Part shown: in pieces, positions 34,881 to 45,318 of the stretch
Numbering within the stretch: the stretch's first letter is position 1
How the letters are laid out: every line of letters begins with the position of its first letter
From: Xenophilus azovorans DSM 13620
Lineage (GTDB): Bacteria; Pseudomonadota; Gammaproteobacteria; Burkholderiales; Burkholderiaceae_C
Direction of reading: 5' to 3'
Length of the DNA stretch: 64,000 bases
Assembly: GCF_000745855.1 (NCBI RefSeq)
Contig: NZ_JQKD01000024.1
Location: forward strand, 1 to 64,000
The notes under the pieces: model-generated
Database searches by the model: none
The model's input: only the letters and a program-made list of their open reading frames with translations
What the model was told of the DNA's origin: nothing
Position numbers and translations under genes: made by a program

Positions 34881-35464
34881 GCTTTGCTCCCCCCGCTGCG
34901 CATCTTTGCCGCCAGCGCCTTCAGGCCGCGGTGGATGCCCACCTTGACGGCCGATTCCGACATGCCGGTGAGCTTCGCCGTCTCGGCCACCGACAGCCCC
35001 TCCAGCTTCACGTGCACGATCGGCAGGCGGTGCCGGTCGGGCAGTTGCGCGAGGAGCGCCTGCACATCGCGCCGCGCGTCGCTGGCCTCCGTGGCCGATT
35101 CGGCGAACACCGCCGTCTCGTCGTCCAGCGGATCGTGCAGCGCCTCGCGCGCCGACTTGGCGCGCAGCAGGTCGATCACCTTGTAGCGCGCGATCGCATG
35201 CACCCAGGCCGTGAGCGGCTGGTCGCGCTGGTAGGTGTGGCGCTGGTTGTGCATGGCGAGCAGGCATTCCTGGACGAGGTCTTCCACTTCATCGGGCCAC
35301 CCGAACAGCCGCCGCGCGACGAAGGCCCGCAGATGGCCCGACAGCCGCTGCAGGAAGCGCCGGTACGCCTCGCCGTCGCCGTCGAGGCCGCGCACGAACA
35401 GCGCGTGCAGCTCGGCCTCGACCTCGGCCGCACGGAAAGGCGTTGTTCTCGTTGTTCGTTCCAT
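34877..35464 (-). CDS. sigF: SigF-like ECF sigma factor
   Basis: 195 residues with sigma region 2 ([37 protein letters not shown]) and region 4 ([42 protein letters not shown]). It matches the group that pairs with NrsF and controls bufferin or gig-type operons. The ATG at 35464 has no ribosome site, and it lies between a perfect GTAACC and CGAA pair that should be this gene's own promoter. The true translation start may therefore be downstream; no in-frame ATG exists, and CTG or GTG codons near residues 19-24 are the alternatives. The protein core is clear. Confidence 0.88.
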   Translation of the reverse strand: MERTTRTTPFRAAEVEAELHALFVRGLDGDGEAYRRFLQRLSGHLRAFVARRLFGWPDEVEDLVQECLLAMHNQRHTYQRDQPLTAWVHAIARYKVIDLLRAKSAREALHDPLDDETAVFAESATEASDARRDVQALLAQLPDRHRLPIVHVKLEGLSVAETAKLTGMSESAVKVGIHRGLKALAAKMRSGGSKA

Positions 35465-35550
35465 GGGTCCGGGCGGTTACAGCCGCCGCCGGAATGAATT
35501 TCTGCGCGGATTGTGCACGGCGCTGTAACCGCCGCATCGCGCCGGCAGAA
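35455..35550. promoter_or_regulatory. divergent SigF-type promoters with a 12-bp inverted repeat
   Basis: GGCGGTTACAGC (35472-35483) and GCTGTAACCGCC (35522-35533) are a perfect inverted repeat. On the minus strand GTAACC is followed after exactly 16 bases by CGAA (35458-35455). On the plus strand GTAACC (35525-35530) is followed after 16 bases by AGAA (35547-35550). GTAACC-N16-CGAA is, as I recall, the consensus of Caulobacter SigF promoters. The pair faces sigF one way and the bufferin operon the other. Confidence 0.65.
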
Positions 35551-35618
35551 CTCAGGACGACCGCGCCGGCCGGCAGGTTCTTTCCGCTCAACCTTTCAAC
35601 GTTTCAAGGAGTCCACTC

Positions 35619-35912
35619 ATGACGAACCGCACTTTGACCACCGCCACCGCCCTCGCCTTCGCCGCCCTGGCCAGCGGCGTCGCCCTCGCGCAGGAGAACA
35701 AGCCCACGGCCGACAACATGGCGAAGATGGAGAAGTGCTACGGCGTGGCGATGGCCGGCAAGAACGACTGCGCCGCCGGCCCCGGCACCACCTGCGCCGG
35801 CACCTCGAAGACGGACTACCAGGGCAACGCCTGGAAGAACGTGCCCGCCGGCACCTGCACCAGCATCAAGACGCCCAAGGGCATGGGCTCGCTCATGCCC
35901 CTGAAGTCGTAA
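35619..35912 (+). CDS. bufA1: bufferin precursor BufA1 (DUF2282)
   Basis: 97 residues. The signal peptide ends at ALA-QE (cleavage after residue 24). The mature peptide has four Cys at 40, 51, 59 and 80 in the family pattern [29 protein letters not shown] and GTC. Bufferins are secreted RiPPs whose Cys are converted by a DUF692 enzyme to copper-binding heterocycles, protecting the cell from copper. AAGGAG lies 7 bases before the ATG, a strong site compared with the rest of the operon. A structured R2 repeat separates it from bufB. Confidence 0.88.
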   Translation: MTNRTLTTATALAFAALASGVALAQENKPTADNMAKMEKCYGVAMAGKNDCAAGPGTTCAGTSKTDYQGNAWKNVPAGTCTSIKTPKGMGSLMPLKS

Positions 35913-35918
35913 AGACCG

Positions 35919-36031
35919 CCCCCAGCCTGCGCGGACTGCGTTCCGCTCCGGCAACCCCCTGCAAGGGGGCACACCCAGCGGCCCGGCCAAGCCGGTTCCG
36001 CGGGTGTCCCCGCATGGCCTGCTCCGCGGCC
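35919..36031 (+). repeat. R2 intergenic repeat between bufA1 and bufB
   Basis: About 112 bp, aligned base for base with the copy at 40953-41064: CCCCCAG start, hairpin CCCCCT-GCA-AGGGGG (35955-35969), CCCAGCGGCCCGGC, a CGGC/GCCG hairpin, and GCTCCGCGGCC at the end. The stems could reduce read-through so that the precursor is made in excess over its enzymes. The 35913-36089 gap holds nothing else recognisable. Confidence 0.8.
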
Positions 36032-36089
36032 TTTCGAGTGGCATCGCGGGGCGCGAAGACACCATCCGCGACCTGGATCGAGGCATCTC

Positions 36090-36935
36090 ATGAAAATCAT
36101 CGGCGCTCCGATATCCGTCGGCCTGGGCCTCAAGCCCGAACACTTCGACGCGGCGCTCGCGGCGCGCGCGCCCGGCCTCTGGTTCGAGGTGCACCCGGAG
36201 AACTACATGGTGGACGGCGGCCCCCGGCTCGCCTGGCTGGAAGCGATGCGCGCGCGGCATCCGCTGTCGCTGCACGGCGTCTCGCTCTCGCTCGCCGGCG
36301 AGGAGGAGCCCGATGCCGGGCACCTGCGCCGGCTGGCCGCGCTGGTGCGCCGCTTCGAGCCGGCGCTGGTGTCGGAGCACCTGGCCTGGTCGCGCGCCGG
36401 CGGGCGCTACCTGCCCGACCTGCTGCCCGCCCCGCGCAGCGACGCGCTGCTGCATCGGCTGGCGGACCGCCTCGACGCCGTGCAGAACGCGCTGGGCCGG
36501 CAGGTGGCGATCGAGAACCCGTCGCACTACCTGCGCCTGCCGCACGCATGGGACGAGGCCGGCTTCCTGCGCGAGCTGGCGCGGCGCAGCGGCTGCGCCC
36601 TGCTGCTGGACATCAACAACGTCCATGTGTCCGCGCGCAACCTCGGCTTCGACGCCGGGGACTATCTCGACCGCTTTCCCGCGCAGGCGGTGGCGGAAAT
36701 CCATCTCGCCGGCCACACGCCGGACCCGGTCCATGGCGAAGCGCTGCTCGTCGACTCGCACGATGCGCCGGTGGCCGAGGCCGTGTGGGCGCTGTACCGC
36801 CGCTTCGTCGAGCGGGCTGGGCCAAGGCCGACGCTGATCGAGCGCGACGACAGGCTGCCGCCCTTCGGCGAACTGATGGCCGAGCGCGATCGCGCGGCCT
36901 CGATCGCGGCCCAGGCCGCAGCGGTGCCCGCATGA
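36090..36935 (+). CDS. bufB: DUF692 multinuclear iron enzyme BufB (MbnB-like)
   Basis: 281 residues, a TIM barrel of the MNIO family. Probable iron ligands are the His in LHGVSLS, the Glu in VSEHLAW, the Glu in AIENPSHY, Asp/Asn in LLDINNVHVS, the His in EIHLAGH, the Asp in VDSHDAP and the Glu in LIERDD. MNIO enzymes oxidise peptide Cys to oxazolone-thioamide or thiooxazole groups. BufB probably modifies the Cys of BufA1. It is coupled to bufC by an ATGA overlap; a weak GAGG site precedes the ATG. Confidence 0.9.
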   Translation: MKIIGAPISVGLGLKPEHFDAALAARAPGLWFEVHPENYMVDGGPRLAWLEAMRARHPLSLHGVSLSLAGEEEPDAGHLRRLAALVRRFEPALVSEHLAWSRAGGRYLPDLLPAPRSDALLHRLADRLDAVQNALGRQVAIENPSHYLRLPHAWDEAGFLRELARRSGCALLLDINNVHVSARNLGFDAGDYLDRFPAQAVAEIHLAGHTPDPVHGEALLVDSHDAPVAEAVWALYRRFVERAGPRPTLIERDDRLPPFGELMAERDRAASIAAQAAAVPA

Positions 36936-37699
36936 ACACCGGCACCTTCGAGCGCGACTTCCTCGCCGCCCTGTGGGCCGATGCGCCGGAGCAGCATGCG
37001 CTTGCCGCGCAGCCCGGCTTCGCCATCTACCGCAACACCGTGCGCAAGGGCTGCATCGACGCGCTGGAAGCGAACTTCCCCGCGGTCGTGCGGCTGGTCG
37101 GGCGCGACTGGTTCCGCGCCGCGGCCGCCCGCCATGCGAGCGCCACGCCGCCCGACGATGCGCGCCTGGTGCACTACGGCAGGGCGTTCCCGACCTTCCT
37201 CGCGGGCTTCGCGCCGGCCGCCGGCCTGCCCTGGCTGCCGGCCGTGGCGATGCTGGACCGGCTGTGGACCGAATCGCATGCGGCGGCCGACGCGCCCGTG
37301 CTCCAGCCGGCCGCGCTGGCCCGCATCGCGCCCGAGGACCTGCAGGCGCTGCGCCTGCCGCCGCACCCGGCCGCGCGCTGGCACTGGTTCGACGGCGCGC
37401 CCATCCACGGCATCTGGTCGGCCAACCGCAGCGGCGACGCGCAGGCCCTGGCCGCCCTGCCCGACCTGCCGTGGCGAGGCGAAGGCACCCTGCTGCTGCG
37501 GCCGACGCAGGCCGTGACCTGGCAGCCGCTCGACGCCGCCGGCTGCGGCTTCCTGGACGCCTGCCGGCGCGGCGCCACGCTGGGCGATGCCGCGGTGGAC
37601 GTGCTCGCCCGCCATCCCGCTGCCGACGTTGCCGCCCTCCTCGCCCAGTTGCTGCAGGCAGGCGCCTTCACCACCCCCAACCCGCACGCCACGCCATGA
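36932..37699 (+). CDS. bufC: BufC-like partner of the DUF692 enzyme (DUF2063)
   Basis: 255 residues with the N-terminal DNA-binding-like DUF2063 fold: FAIYRNTVRKGCIDALEANFPAVVRLVG and FPTFLAGF. MbnC, HvfC and BufC proteins form a complex with the DUF692 enzyme and help bind the precursor leader. The overlaps with bufB (ATGA) and with the DoxX gene (4 bases) fit a stable complex. Nothing is truncated. Confidence 0.87.
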   Translation: MNTGTFERDFLAALWADAPEQHALAAQPGFAIYRNTVRKGCIDALEANFPAVVRLVGRDWFRAAAARHASATPPDDARLVHYGRAFPTFLAGFAPAAGLPWLPAVAMLDRLWTESHAAADAPVLQPAALARIAPEDLQALRLPPHPAARWHWFDGAPIHGIWSANRSGDAQALAALPDLPWRGEGTLLLRPTQAVTWQPLDAAGCGFLDACRRGATLGDAAVDVLARHPAADVAALLAQLLQAGAFTTPNPHATP

Positions 37700-38151
37700 C
37701 GAACGCCGCCCACACCGCCCCCGCCGGCCCCTGGGGCCATCTGACCGCCCGCCTCGGCGCCCTGCTCCCGCACGACCTGCTCGCGCTGGTCGACCGCATC
37801 GCCATCGCCGCCATCTTCTGGCGCTCCGGCCGCACCAAGGTCGACGGCTGGCTGCACGTCAGCGATGGCGCGGTCGAGCTGTTCCGCAGCGAGTACCGGC
37901 TGCCCCTGGTGCCGCCGGAGATCGCCGCCCACCTGGCGGCCTACGCAGAGCACCTCTTCCCGCTGCTGCTGGTGCTCGGCCTGTTCACGCGCCTGTCCGC
38001 GCTCGCGCTGCTGGGCATGACGCTGGTGATCCAGGTCTTCGTCTATCCGGATGCGTGGCCCACGCACCTGTCGTGGGCCGGCCTGCTGCTGTACCTCGCC
38101 GGGCGCGGCGGCGGGCGGCTGTCGCTCGACCGGCTCTGGCGCATTCCCTGA
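37696..38151 (+). CDS. DoxX-family membrane protein of the bufferin operon
   Basis: 151 residues with four membrane helices (IAIAAIFWRSGRTKV, LFPLLLVLGLFTRLSALALLGMTLVIQVF, LSWAGLLLYLAG) and a long N-terminal cytoplasmic segment. DoxX proteins are regular partners of bufferin and HvfABC operons (HvfX). A role in electron transfer to, or export of, the modified peptide is supposed but not shown. It is the last gene of the operon. Confidence 0.87.
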   Translation: MTNAAHTAPAGPWGHLTARLGALLPHDLLALVDRIAIAAIFWRSGRTKVDGWLHVSDGAVELFRSEYRLPLVPPEIAAHLAAYAEHLFPLLLVLGLFTRLSALALLGMTLVIQVFVYPDAWPTHLSWAGLLLYLAGRGGGRLSLDRLWRIP

Positions 38152-38186
38152 CGCGCGGGCGGGCCGGTCCCGCCTTCCTTGCAAGC

Positions 38187-38202
38187 TGGCACGGTGCTCG
38201 CT
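38187..38202 (+). promoter_or_regulatory. candidate sigma-54 promoter of the URC operon
   Basis: TGGCAC (38187-38192), five bases, TCGCT (38198-38202) differs from the -24/-12 consensus TGGCAC-N5-TTGCW by one base (C for T) and keeps both invariant dinucleotides, GG and GC. It would start transcription about 15 bases before the ATG at 38228. Nitrogen control of uracil use would fit, but no NtrC site was identified. Confidence 0.5.
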
Positions 38203-38227
38203 ACATTGCATTTTTTGAGGGCCTGCC

Positions 38228-39540
<1,313 letters not shown>

Positions 39541-39544
<4 letters not shown>

Positions 39545-40947
39545 CCAAGGACAACTACGGGCTCGACCCCGATCAGCCCACCCGCAACGCGGCCGTGCGC
39601 GGCGCCGGCGCGGACGGCCAGGTCGATCCGGCGCTGGAGTTCGTGCCCGACGCCGACGACCCCGTGGCGGCGGCCGACTACCTGCGCACCACCGATGCCA
39701 TCCGCAGCCGCGCGGCGGCGCTGCTCGCCCGCGCACGCCGCGGCGAGTCGCAGTGGTTCATCGTCGGCAATCACGACCGGCTGGAAGATGCGGCGCGCGA
39801 AGTGTCCGAGACCACGCACAACCGCTATGCCTGGGGGCCCATCCCGTACCACAGCCGGTGGCGCCACTTCGAGGCCGGCGGCGTCGATCGCGTGGCCGAG
39901 CTCAACCGCCTGCTCGAAGGCGCCGCGCCCCGCGAACGGGTCAAGGCGCACATCGACCTGGTGGTGGTGAGCGTGCTGCTCGACGCCGGGGCCGGCCCCG
40001 ACTGGCACTACACCGAGAGCGCCAGCGGGCAGCGCCTTACGCGCTCCGAGGGCCTGGCCGTCGCCAGCTTCCACGCCTTCACCGGCGGGCTGTTCTCGTC
40101 CGACCCCGACCGGCCGCTGCAGGCGGACGCCGCCGGCCTGAAGGCCCTGGTCGGCGACCGGCTGGGCGAGGCCTTCCAGGTGCACGACGCCAATCCGCTG
40201 GTCGGCCTGGCCGGCCGCGTCACGCTGCTGCGGCGGCTGGGCGAGGTGATGGCCGAGCAGCCGGAGGTGTTCGGCACCGAGGTGCAGCGGCCCGGCGGGC
40301 TGTTCGACATGCTGGTCGCCCCCGAGGGCGCGGCCATTCCCCCCACCGCCGACATCCAGGCCGACGACATCCTGGCGCAGGTGCTGGCCTCGCTCTCGTC
40401 GATCTGGCCCTCCGGCAACCGGGTCGACAGCATCGCGGCCGACGGCAGCGACCTGCTGCCCGGCCCCGGCGACCCGGCGCTGGCGCTGGGCGACTGCTGG
40501 CGCCACAGCGCAGTGCGGGGCCCGGGCCTGACCAACGGCTGGATGCCCTTCCACAAGCTCTCGCAGTGGCTCACCTACTCGCTGATCGAGCCCTTCGAGT
40601 GGGCCGGCGTGCAGGTGCTGGGCGTCGGCAGGCTCACGGCCCTGCCCGAATACCGCAACGGCGGCCTGCTGCTCGACACCGGCGTGCTGGCGCCCCGCGA
40701 CCCGGCCCTGCTGGAGCGCACCTGGAAGGTGAGCGACGAGTTCATCGTCGAATGGCGCGCGCTGACCGTGGCGCTGCTGGACGAACTGGCGCCGCTGGTG
40801 CGCAAGAACCTGCGGCGCGACGAGGCCGACATGCCGCTGGCCTGCGTGCTCGAGGGCGGCACCTGGGCCGCGGGCCGCGCCCTGGCGCAGCGCCTGCGCG
40901 GCGGCGCCCCACCCCTGCGGATCGCCAGCGACGGGACGGTGTTCTGA
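39541..40947 (+). CDS. URC4/Urg3-family protein (DUF1688)
   Basis: 468 residues in one family-wide domain. Conserved-looking parts include [51 protein letters not shown] and [14 protein letters not shown]4 is required for uracil catabolism in Lachancea/Saccharomyces kluyveri-type yeasts; its reaction is not settled. The ATG overlaps the cyclohydrolase stop, showing coupled translation. An R2 repeat separates it from upp. Confidence 0.88.
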
Positions 40948-40952
40948 TGTCA

Positions 40953-41064
40953 CCCCCAGTCTTCGCGCACTTCGTGTCGCTTCGCCAACCCCCTTCAGGG
41001 GGCACACGCAGCGGCCCGGCAAAGCCGGTTCCGCGCGTGTTCCCGAACGGCCCGCTCCGCGGCC
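40953..41064 (+). repeat. R2 intergenic repeat between URC4 and upp
   Basis: About 112 bp, matching the copy at 35919: CCCCCAG start, GCACTTCGTGTC, hairpin CCCCCT-TC-AGGGGG (40989-41002), CCGGC-AAA-GCCGG, GCTCCGCGGCC end. It fills most of the 154-base gap before upp and may weaken read-through. Confidence 0.82.
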
Positions 41065-41101
41065 ATCTGTTTTTTCCAGTTGTCTGTTGAATACAAGAAC
41101 C

Positions 41102-41731
<630 letters not shown>

Positions 41732-41753
41732 CGCAGGCGCGGGCCGCGGCTCT

Positions 41754-41829
41754 CAAGAAAACGCCGGGCCGCCCCAAGTTTTCTTGCCCCCCGCGGGGGG
41801 CGGGCTGGGCGCAGCCCGGCCCTGGGGGC
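41754..41829 (+). repeat. R1 multi-hairpin repeat, intergenic copy
   Basis: Stem 1 is CAAGAAAAC (41754-41762) with GTTTTCTTG (41778-41786), around the GCCGGGCCGCCCCA loop. Stem 2 is CCCCCC/GGGGGG and stem 3 is GGGCTG-GGCG-CAGCCC. It fills the gap between the convergent upp and acetyltransferase genes, where it could act as a terminator. Confidence 0.8.
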
Positions 41830-41831
41830 AC

Positions 41832-42461
41832 TCAATCGGGCAGCCGCATGCCGGTGGCGTCTGCCAGCGCCTGCAGCGTCCACCCGCGCCCCAGCAGCAG
41901 CATGCGGGTGTGCAGCGCGCCCAGCGTCTCGGGCGACACCTGCGTGCCCAGCCAGGCGAGGCGCTTGTCGCGCAGGTCGACGTGATGCAGCGGGTAGTGC
42001 CGCGCCAGCCTGCCCCACAGCGCATGCGCCGCCGGCGACTGGCGCGCGCCGGTGATCAGGCACAGCCCCGCCTCCAGCCCCCAGCGGTAGATCGCCGTGG
42101 CCAGGCCGCGGCGCCGGTAGGCCGGGGCGTACTGCGAGTGCGGCGCACGCAGGTAGCGGTCGGCGCGCCGGTCCAGCTCGATCAGGCGGTTGAACACGGT
42201 GGTGCCGGCCAGCCGCCCGCGCCGCATGTCCTCCACGTACAGGTAGAACTCGCCGTCGGCCTCGCGGTGATGGATCACGAAGCGCGGGTCGTCCATCGGC
42301 ACGCTGGCGATGCCGTGCAGCGCATCGCCGGGGCGCTTGAGCCGCCGATGCAGCACCTCCAGTTCGCGGTCGATGCGCTCCTCGCCGCGGCCGACGTCGA
42401 TGCGCAGTTCCGTCATGCCCCACCCCGCCCACCACGGGCGCGGGGCCATCGCCAGGGCCAT
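41832..42461 (-). CDS. GNAT-family N-acetyltransferase
   Basis: 209 residues. The acetyl-CoA site is seen in YAPAYRRRGLATAIYRWGLEAG (R/Q-x-x-G-x-A). The N-terminal half has GEFYLYVEDMRRGRLAGTTVF, the strand-turn before it. The ATG at 42461 has an excellent AGGAGG seven bases upstream, so it is preferred over the later ATG at 42416. The acceptor substrate is unknown. It sits between the URC operon and the HIT/cytosine deaminase genes but on the other strand. Confidence 0.8.
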   Translation of the reverse strand: MALAMAPRPWWAGWGMTELRIDVGRGEERIDRELEVLHRRLKRPGDALHGIASVPMDDPRFVIHHREADGEFYLYVEDMRRGRLAGTTVFNRLIELDRRADRYLRAPHSQYAPAYRRRGLATAIYRWGLEAGLCLITGARQSPAAHALWGRLARHYPLHHVDLRDKRLAWLGTQVSPETLGALHTRMLLLGRGWTLQALADATGMRLPD

Positions 42462-42578
42462 CGCGGCACCTCCTTGCCTTGGACAAAGCGCGCGATCCTA
42501 GCCACGGGCCCATTCCGCACGCTTTAAGTGCGGATTGGGCCCGGTCCGCACTACCATCACCGCCAGGAGAGCGCCGCC

Positions 42579-43019
42579 ATGCCCATGTTCGTCGACACCT
42601 CGCCGCCCGGCCAATGCATCTTCTGCCGCCTGGTCGCAGGGCAGATCCCCGCCGCCAAGGTGCACGAGGACGCGCTGACCGTGGCCTTCATGGACATCGG
42701 CCAGGTCAATCCCGGCCATGTGCTGGTGGCCACGCGCCGCCACGGCGCCACGCTGCTGGACATCACGCCCGAGGAGGCGGCCGCCGTGATGCAGACGGCG
42801 CAGCGCGTGGCGCGCGCGGTGCAGGCGGTGTTCGATCCGCCCGGCCTGACCCTGCTGCAGGCCAACGGCCGCGAGGGCGACCAGACGGTCTTCCACTTCC
42901 ACATGCACGTGGTGCCGCGCCATGCCGGCGACGGCATCGCGCTGAGCTGGCCGCGCAAGGAGCCGCCGGCCGAGGTGCTGCAGGGCTACGCCGAGCGGCT
43001 GCGCGCGGCGCTGGCCTGA
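42579..43019 (+). CDS. HIT-family nucleotide hydrolase
   Basis: 146 residues with the histidine triad VFHFHMHVVPR and the N-terminal CIFCRLVAGQIPAAKVHED. HIT proteins remove AMP from phosphoramidates or cleave dinucleotide polyphosphates. An AGGAGA site precedes the ATG at 42579. It lies 24 bases before the cytosine deaminase gene and is probably co-transcribed with it. Confidence 0.9.
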   Translation: MPMFVDTSPPGQCIFCRLVAGQIPAAKVHEDALTVAFMDIGQVNPGHVLVATRRHGATLLDITPEEAAAVMQTAQRVARAVQAVFDPPGLTLLQANGREGDQTVFHFHMHVVPRHAGDGIALSWPRKEPPAEVLQGYAERLRAALA

Positions 43020-43043
43020 CGGGACGCCCGGCCGCATCGCGCC

Positions 43044-44332
43044 ATGCTCGATCTGCTCGTCACCCGCGCCACCCTGCCCGACGGGCGCACGGACATGTCC
43101 ATCGCCGTGCAGGACGGCCGCATCGTCGACGTCGCCGAAGGCTTTTCGGCGCCCGCGCACCAGACGCTGGACGCACAGGGCCTGCTCGTGTCGCCCCCGT
43201 TCTGCGACCCGCACTTCCACATGGACGCGACGCTCAGCCACGGCCTGCCGCGCGTCAACCGCAGCGGCACGCTGCTCGAAGGCATCGCGCTGTGGGCGAG
43301 CTCAAGCCGCTGCTGACGGCCGAGGCGCTGATCGAGCGGGCCCTGGCGTACTGCGACTGGGCGGTGGCCAAAGGCCTGCTGGCCATCCGATCGCACGTGG
43401 ACACCAGCGACCCGCGCCTGCTGGCCGTCGACGCGCTGCTCGAGGTCCAGCGCCGCGTCGCGCCGTACCTCGACCTGCAGCTCGTCGCCTTCCCGCAGGA
43501 TGGCGTGCTGCGCGCGCCCGGAGGCGTGGAGAACCTCAAGCGCGCGCTGGACAAGGGCGTGCACGTGGTCGGCGGCATCCCGCACTTCGAGCGCACCATG
43601 GCCGAGGGCGCCGAGAGCGTGCGCATCCTGTGCGAGATCGCGGCCGGGCGCGGCCTGCCGGTGGACATGCACTGCGACGAGTCGGACGACCCGCTGTCGC
43701 GCCACATCGAGACGCTGGCCTTCGAGGCGCAGCGGCTGGGCCTGCAAGGCCGCGTCACCGGCTCGCACTGCACCTCCATGCACAGCATGGACAACTACTA
43801 CGCAAGCAAGCTGCTGCCGCTGATCGCCGAGAGCGGCGTGTCGGTGATCGCCAACCCGCTCATCAACATCACGCTGCAGGGCCGCCACGACAGCTACCCG
43901 AAGCGGCGCGGCATGACGCGCGTGCCGGAGCTGATGGACAGCGGCGTGAACGTCGCCTTCGGCCACGACTGCGTGATGGACCCGTGGTACGGCCTCGGCT
44001 CGGGCGACATGCTGGAAGTGGCGCACATGGGCGTGCACGTGGCGCAGATGACCAGCCAGGCCGGCATCCGGCAGTGCTTCGAGGCCGTGACGACGAACGC
44101 CGCGAAGCTGATGCACCTGCAGGGCTACGGCCTGGCGCCCGGCTGCGATGCGAGCTTCGTGCTGCTGCAGGCGCGCGATCCGGTGGAGGCCATCCGCCTG
44201 CGCGCCGCGCGGCTGAAGGTGTTCCGCCGCGGCAGGCTGCTGGCCGAGACGCCGCCGGCCACCGGCGCGCTGCACCTCGACGGCCGGCCCGCGCAGGTGG
44301 ACTTCATGCCGGCGCGCGCCGGCAGCCACTGA
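43044..44332 (+). pseudogene. codA: cytosine deaminase (CodA-like), interrupted by a one-base frameshift
   Basis: The first frame gives CDPHFHMDATLSHGLPRVN up to LLEGIALW, then goes out of frame and stops at 43316. The second frame takes up the homology at GELKPLLTAEALIERAL and runs to 44332. One missing G in the GGG run at 43294-43296 explains this: TGG GCG AGC should be TGG GGC GAG. Downstream, the metal and catalytic motifs HCDESDD, SHCTSMHS and GHDCVMDPWYGLG are all intact. Together the parts make about 430 residues, like E. coli CodA, which turns cytosine into uracil. It could be a recent loss or a sequencing error. Confidence 0.85.
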
Positions 44333-44345
44333 AGACGGGGCCGCG

Positions 44346-45290
44346 TCAGCCGCGGCGCGCCGGCCCCACCCTCGCATGGGCCGCCAGCAGCCGCTTGCGC
44401 TGCACGAAGGCCCGGCCGATGCGCTCGCGCAGGCGCTCCATCGCCTCCGAGAAGTAGGCGCTGCGGCGCCAGAACAGGCCGAGCTGCAGCGTCCACACCG
44501 GTGCCGGCGCCGGCAGCGCCGCCAGCCCCTGCCCGCCCACGGCGGCCAGCGAGTCGTCGGTCATCACGGTCAGCATGGGCGTGCGCCGCACGAGCTGCGC
44601 GAAGACCGCGGGCGTGGCGTCGGTGTAGACGAAGGCGGGCACAGCGCCGATGCCGGCCTCGGCGAACATGGCGTCGACCCAGGTGCGCAGCGCGATGTTG
44701 GGCGGCGGCAGCGCCCAGGGCTGGGCCGCCAGGTCCTGCACCGTGAAGCGGCGCCGGAACAGGGCGTGCCCGCGCCGCGCCACCACCTGCGAGCGCTGCG
44801 CGCCCAGCGCCATGCAGGACAGGCCGGGCATGGGCCGATCCGGATGGATCGCGGCGATGGCGAAGTCCAGCTCGCCGCCCTCCAGTTGGCGCAGCAGCAT
44901 GTCGCTGAGTTGCACGCTGACGTGGAAGCGCATGCCCCGTCCCTCGTCCAGCAGCTCGGCCAGCACCGGCGTCAGCACCGACTCGACCAGCGCCGGCACC
45001 ACGCCGATGCGCAGCTCGCCCGCCGCGCCGTGCTTGAGGTCGCCCAGCAGGGCCTGCGTGTCGTTCACCCACTGGCCCAGCGCCAGGCCCTGTTTCAGCA
45101 GCGCCTGCCCCATGAAGGTGGGCGCCACGCCGCGCGGCGTGCGCTCCAGCAGCCGCGCGCCGATCTCGGCCTCCAGCCGCCGCACGGCCTTGGTCAGCGC
45201 CGGCTGCGTCACGCCCAGCGCGTCGGCGGCGCGGTGCAGGCTCGTCATCTCGACCGCCTTGCAGAACCACTGCACGTCCTTGATCTGCAT
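44346..45290 (-). CDS. LysR-type regulator
   Basis: 314 residues with the opening MQIKDVQWFCKAVEMTSLHRAADALGVTQPALTKAVRRLE. The effector domain follows from about 90. It is divergent from the Bug/AtuA-like pair at 45431 and probably controls it. The start at 45290 is the family start; a longer frame from 45374 would translate a CTT repeat into a run of Phe. No ribosome site is visible because the (CTT)6 tract occupies the usual place. Confidence 0.85.
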   Translation of the reverse strand: MQIKDVQWFCKAVEMTSLHRAADALGVTQPALTKAVRRLEAEIGARLLERTPRGVAPTFMGQALLKQGLALGQWVNDTQALLGDLKHGAAGELRIGVVPALVESVLTPVLAELLDEGRGMRFHVSVQLSDMLLRQLEGGELDFAIAAIHPDRPMPGLSCMALGAQRSQVVARRGHALFRRRFTVQDLAAQPWALPPPNIALRTWVDAMFAEAGIGAVPAFVYTDATPAVFAQLVRRTPMLTVMTDDSLAAVGGQGLAALPAPAPVWTLQLGLFWRRSAYFSEAMERLRERIGRAFVQRKRLLAAHARVGPARRG

Positions 45291-45300
45291 CTGAGGGAGA

Positions 45301-45318
45301 AAGAAGAAGAAGAAGAAG
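45301..45318 (+). repeat. (AAG)6 trinucleotide repeat in the LysR leader
   Basis: Six AAG units on the plus strand read as (CTT)6 on the minus strand, 10 bases before the LysR start codon. Tracts of this kind can slip in replication. It lies in the 140-base gap between divergent genes, which also holds CCATG-ATAGG-CATGG near 45362. Confidence 0.8.

Noticed and set aside
43281-43320. Programmed frameshift in the cytosine deaminase gene.
   Set aside because: A short G run is present but there is no slippery heptamer with a following structure that I can see, and CodA is not known to use frameshifting.
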